Assembly: GCF_001658005.1 (NCBI RefSeq)
Contig: NZ_CP015989.1
Span: 124,001 to 188,000, forward strand
Length of the DNA stretch: 64,000 bases
Reading direction: 5' to 3'
Source: Sphingobium sp. EP60837
GTDB taxonomy: Bacteria; Pseudomonadota; Alphaproteobacteria; Sphingomonadales; Sphingomonadaceae
The stretch's first letter is position 1, and each line of letters opens with the position of its first letter. The translations under genes were made by a program, and so were the position numbers. The notes beneath the pieces were generated by a model. The model was not told the origin of the DNA, did no database searches, and was given only the letters and a program-made list of their open reading frames with translations. This document shows, one piece after another, positions 61,746 through 64,000 of this stretch.

Positions 61746-62186
61746 GCGCGAATGTATAGGCGTATACAAATATACATGTTCGCCGTCTGTTCGCCCTTGG
61801 CGTTGTTTAGCGGACTTTCCGCGCCCTGCCCTGCCGGCTCTTGGCGTAGGATTCCGCCCTCTCCCGCAGCAATGTTCGGGGCCAAATCCGTGAAATCGTT
61901 GCCTGGCGCACAAACCTTGAGGCTCGCCGTTTCGATCCCCGACCTCGCGAGGATCTAGCTTTCCAGAAATCGGCCGCATGGGAAGCCCGTAGAGCGCCAT
62001 TGCCGCTTGGACCCTCCCCGGCCTGCCAAACGTCCAGAATGAAGCCCAGCGGCCCGGAAATCGCCCCTGCTGCGACGTTTCCGCCTCCCCTGCCCTCTCG
62101 GCTCGATCACCGCCCTATCCGCCTGGCTTTCCTGGAAAGCCAATTGCGACGGTGCCGCTGGCGCTGTGGTGTCGATAGAAGCGGGG

Positions 62187-62196
62187 CGTTTAAACG
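62187..62196. repeat. Palindrome CGTTTAAACG, site 6
   Basis: Duplicate of site 1. Confidence 0.7.
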
Positions 62197-62210
62197 ATCC
62201 TCAATCTAGC

Positions 62211-62332
62211 AAAAAGCGTGCCGGCGAAGCCGGCTCATCATGGGGATGCCGGGTGGGAGGATCGCAAAGCGATCCGGGGCGGCCGAAGGCCGCGAGCCGG
62301 CGGGGGCGAAGCCCCCAAGAGGCGGCGCTTTT
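62211..62332. other. Multi-hairpin element, copy 3
   Basis: Identical to 8813-8934. Confidence 0.65.
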
Positions 62333-62593
62333 CTTCCCTCTGACCGGTGCCGGTAGCGCGGCGCGAGTGGATCATGCTGCCTCTGTCCCGAAAATCAGGA
62401 CAAGTTGTTCGATCTGGCGGGACGCTGGTGGGTGAAACCACGATGATCCGGCGTCGAGTGGGCGCTGCGGTTAAAGTTATCCACAGGTCGGCCTAGTGTT
62501 AATATATGGGTTAAAGAGTCGTGTTACGGGATTTTGGCGGTTTCATAAGCAACTGAAAATATTAGAATAATCGGGCGTTTTTTTGCCCTCGGC

Positions 62594-62800
62594 GTCAACG
62601 GAACCCCGAATCTGGTGACTCCAGAACCCCGAATCTGCGTCAACGAAACCCCGAATCGCGATCACCCGTCAATGAAACCCCGAACTTTTCCGTTGCGTCA
62701 ATGAAACCCCGAATCTACGGTGCGCGTCAATGAAACCCCGAATCGAGCCTGACCGTCAACGAAACCCCGAACTCCCGCTTGCCGTCAATGAAACCCCGAA
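62594..62800 (+). repeat. Iterons of the RepA origin (second copy)
   Basis: Perfect units start at 62639, 62668, 62697, 62726, 62755 and 62784. Confidence 0.9.
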
Positions 62801-63833
62801 CGGCGCGGAGGGACGCCCTCCCCTGCTGCCTGTTCGCTACCCCGATCCCGATCTGTTCATTTGCGATGTTCTCGACGCCATCCCCAAGGATGACATGGCC
62901 TCGATGGAGCATCCGATTTTCTCGCTCGCGACCAAGCCCGATCGGCGCGTGTTCCGCTATGAGCATAACGGCAACAAGCTCGAAATCGTCCCCAGCGTCA
63001 AAGGGCTGGCGACGATCCACGACAAGGATATTCTGATCTACTGCATCTCCCAGCTCATCGGGAAGATGAACCAGGGGGAGCGACCGAGCCGCACCTTGCA
63101 CCTCACTGCTCGCGATCTACTGGTGTGGACCAACCGGCAAACCGATGGCGACGGCTATGACCGGCTGCGGAGCGCGTTCGAGCGGCTGTCGGGGACGCGG
63201 ATCACCACGAATATCAAGGCCGATGGCGAGGAAATCACCGAAGGTTTCGGCCTCATCAATGAATGGCGGATCGTGCGGCAAACCCGCTCCGGCCAAATGT
63301 CGGAAATCAAGGTCACGCTATCCGACTGGCTGTTCAAGATGGTTGAGGGGCGCAGCGTCCTGACGCTCCATCGCGACTATTTCCGCCTCCGCAAGCCGCT
63401 CGAACGGCGTATCTACGAGCTGGCGCGCAAGCATTGCGGCGCGCAGGAAAAATGGTCGATCTCGGTCGAAACGCTACAGAAAAAGACCGGCGCGAGTAGC
63501 CATTTGCGCGTGTTCCGCTCGATGCTGCGCGATCTCGTCGCGCACGATCATCTGCCCGACTATGCCGTGGAAATGAACGGCGATACGGTCACGTTCCGCA
63601 ATCGCGAGGCTCTGGATACGGTCGAGGCGATCGAGGCGGAACCCGAGCGGCCCTATATCGACCCCGAAGGCTTCCACGACGCCAAGAGCGTTGCGCCTGG
63701 CTATGACGTTTACGCGCTCTATGACCAATGGGTGTCATGGTGGATCGACAGCGGGCGGCCGGAACTGAAAAGCCCCCGCGCCGCCTTCATCGGCTTCTGT
63801 CGCAACAAGCACAAGACTGCCCCCTTGCGCTAG
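62730..63833 (+). CDS. repA: RepA (second copy)
   Basis: 367 residues, identical to 9332-10435. Confidence 0.9.
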   Translation: MKPRIEPDRQRNPELPLAVNETPNGAEGRPPLLPVRYPDPDLFICDVLDAIPKDDMASMEHPIFSLATKPDRRVFRYEHNGNKLEIVPSVKGLATIHDKDILIYCISQLIGKMNQGERPSRTLHLTARDLLVWTNRQTDGDGYDRLRSAFERLSGTRITTNIKADGEEITEGFGLINEWRIVRQTRSGQMSEIKVTLSDWLFKMVEGRSVLTLHRDYFRLRKPLERRIYELARKHCGAQEKWSISVETLQKKTGASSHLRVFRSMLRDLVAHDHLPDYAVEMNGDTVTFRNREALDTVEAIEAEPERPYIDPEGFHDAKSVAPGYDVYALYDQWVSWWIDSGRPELKSPRAAFIGFCRNKHKTAPLR

Positions 63834-63881
63834 TATAGGTGTATAGATGTATAGGTGTATAATTGTATACATCTATACTAG
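63830..63881. repeat. GTATA-type repeat cluster B (second copy)
   Basis: Copy of 10432-10483. Confidence 0.55.
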
Positions 63882-64000
63882 CCGGCGATGCGCCCCCTTC
63901 CCTTCTTCACAAACAGGTCGTCCAGCGCCTCGCCCAGCAGGCTTTGAACGGTCGTCCCTTCCTCGGCCGCGATAATGCGAAGCTGCGTGCTGACCTCGGG
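63878..64000 (-). CDS. RHH partner of ParA, C-terminal part (second copy, runs off the window)
   Basis: Last 40 codons of the gene equal to 10480-10764; the start lies beyond the window. Confidence 0.75.
   Translation of the reverse strand, partial: PEVSTQLRIIAAEEGTTVQSLLGEALDDLFVKKGRGRIAG

Larger units (their letters stand above)
61746..62729. other. RepA origin region (second copy)
   Basis: Copy of 8348-9331, including the GTATA cluster (61753-61776), solitary Tn3 terminus (61840-61868), CGTTTAAACG (62187-62196), DnaA box (62477-62485) and first iterons. Confidence 0.85.
59762..64000. repeat. Second copy of segment 6364-10602
   Basis: Same order: IS-A, tnpR fragment, traG end, hypothetical gene, origin, repA, RHH end. 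The repeat probably continues past the window end. Confidence 0.9.

Noticed and set aside
1-64000. tRNA and rRNA genes
   Set aside because: No rRNA-like or cloverleaf tRNA sequence was noticed on either strand by eye; a tRNAscan run would settle it.

Overview
The window looks like plasmid DNA from a high-GC alphaproteobacterium, most likely a sphingomonad. It carries IS6100, a Ti-type TraA/TraC/TraD/TraG transfer set, RPA- and Rep_3-type initiators, a large TonB-dependent receptor and an Mla-type lipid transport operon. The dominant theme is mosaicism. It holds five identical 882-bp IS6-family elements (called IS-A here), three IS6100 copies, one IS21-family element, a truncated IS110 and parts of at least five Tn3-family transposons. 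These separate blocks of unrelated origin.

Layout: 1-6363, chromosome-like cargo (truncated IS110, 3' part of mlaF, mlaD, an auxiliary lipoprotein, a DUF4142 protein, an emrA/emrB-like pair cut by IS-A). 7246-14340, plasmid backbone 1: Tn3 remnant, last 71 codons of traG, origin with 29-bp-spaced iterons, RepA (RPA family), ParA plus ribbon-helix-helix partner, SprT-like protein (frameshifted), RelB/RelE-type toxin-antitoxin, histidine phosphatase, serine resolvase. 14491-18702, a secreted protein, a pldA fragment and a Tn3-family tnpR/tnpA truncated by IS6100. 19583-24472, between inverted IS6100 copies, a TonB receptor, a SnoaL-like remnant and an LVIVD beta-propeller protein. 25353-30773, a MOBP mobilisation remnant (relaxase fragment, MobC, IncP-like oriT), an orphan ParB with palindromic candidate parS sites, and an IS21 element. 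31656-37662, HigB/HigA with two linked genes, gene fragments and a second emrAB-tetR operon. 37735-46664, backbone 2: DUF6118 protein, TraA relaxase, TraC, TraD, MNT-HEPN gene (frameshifted), TraG, a second origin with 22-bp iterons and a Rep_3 initiator (frameshifted). 46741-53234, a Tn3-family transposon with 5-bp target duplication carrying a GNAT gene and interrupted by IS6100, which is itself interrupted by another complete Tn3-family transposon. 53235-57054, the rest of backbone 2: RHH, ParA, SprT-like, PIN toxin/antitoxin, histidine phosphatase, tyrosine recombinase fragment. 57937-59733, an acyl-CoA ligase between IS-A copies. From 59762 the sequence repeats 6364-10602 almost perfectly.

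The two backbones have the same gene order (traG end, origin, rep, ParA/RHH, SprT-like, toxin-antitoxin, histidine phosphatase, recombinase) but diverged sequences. The molecule is therefore best read as a cointegrate of two related plasmids plus a mobilisable third fragment, joined by IS6-family transposition. Replication, partition, stability and transfer functions are each present in more than one version. The most unusual signals are non-coding: a multi-hairpin element conserved with a compensatory stem change in both origins, a 10-bp palindrome CGTTTAAACG scattered over the backbones, GTATA-type repeat clusters around parA, and a palindrome family around the orphan parB.
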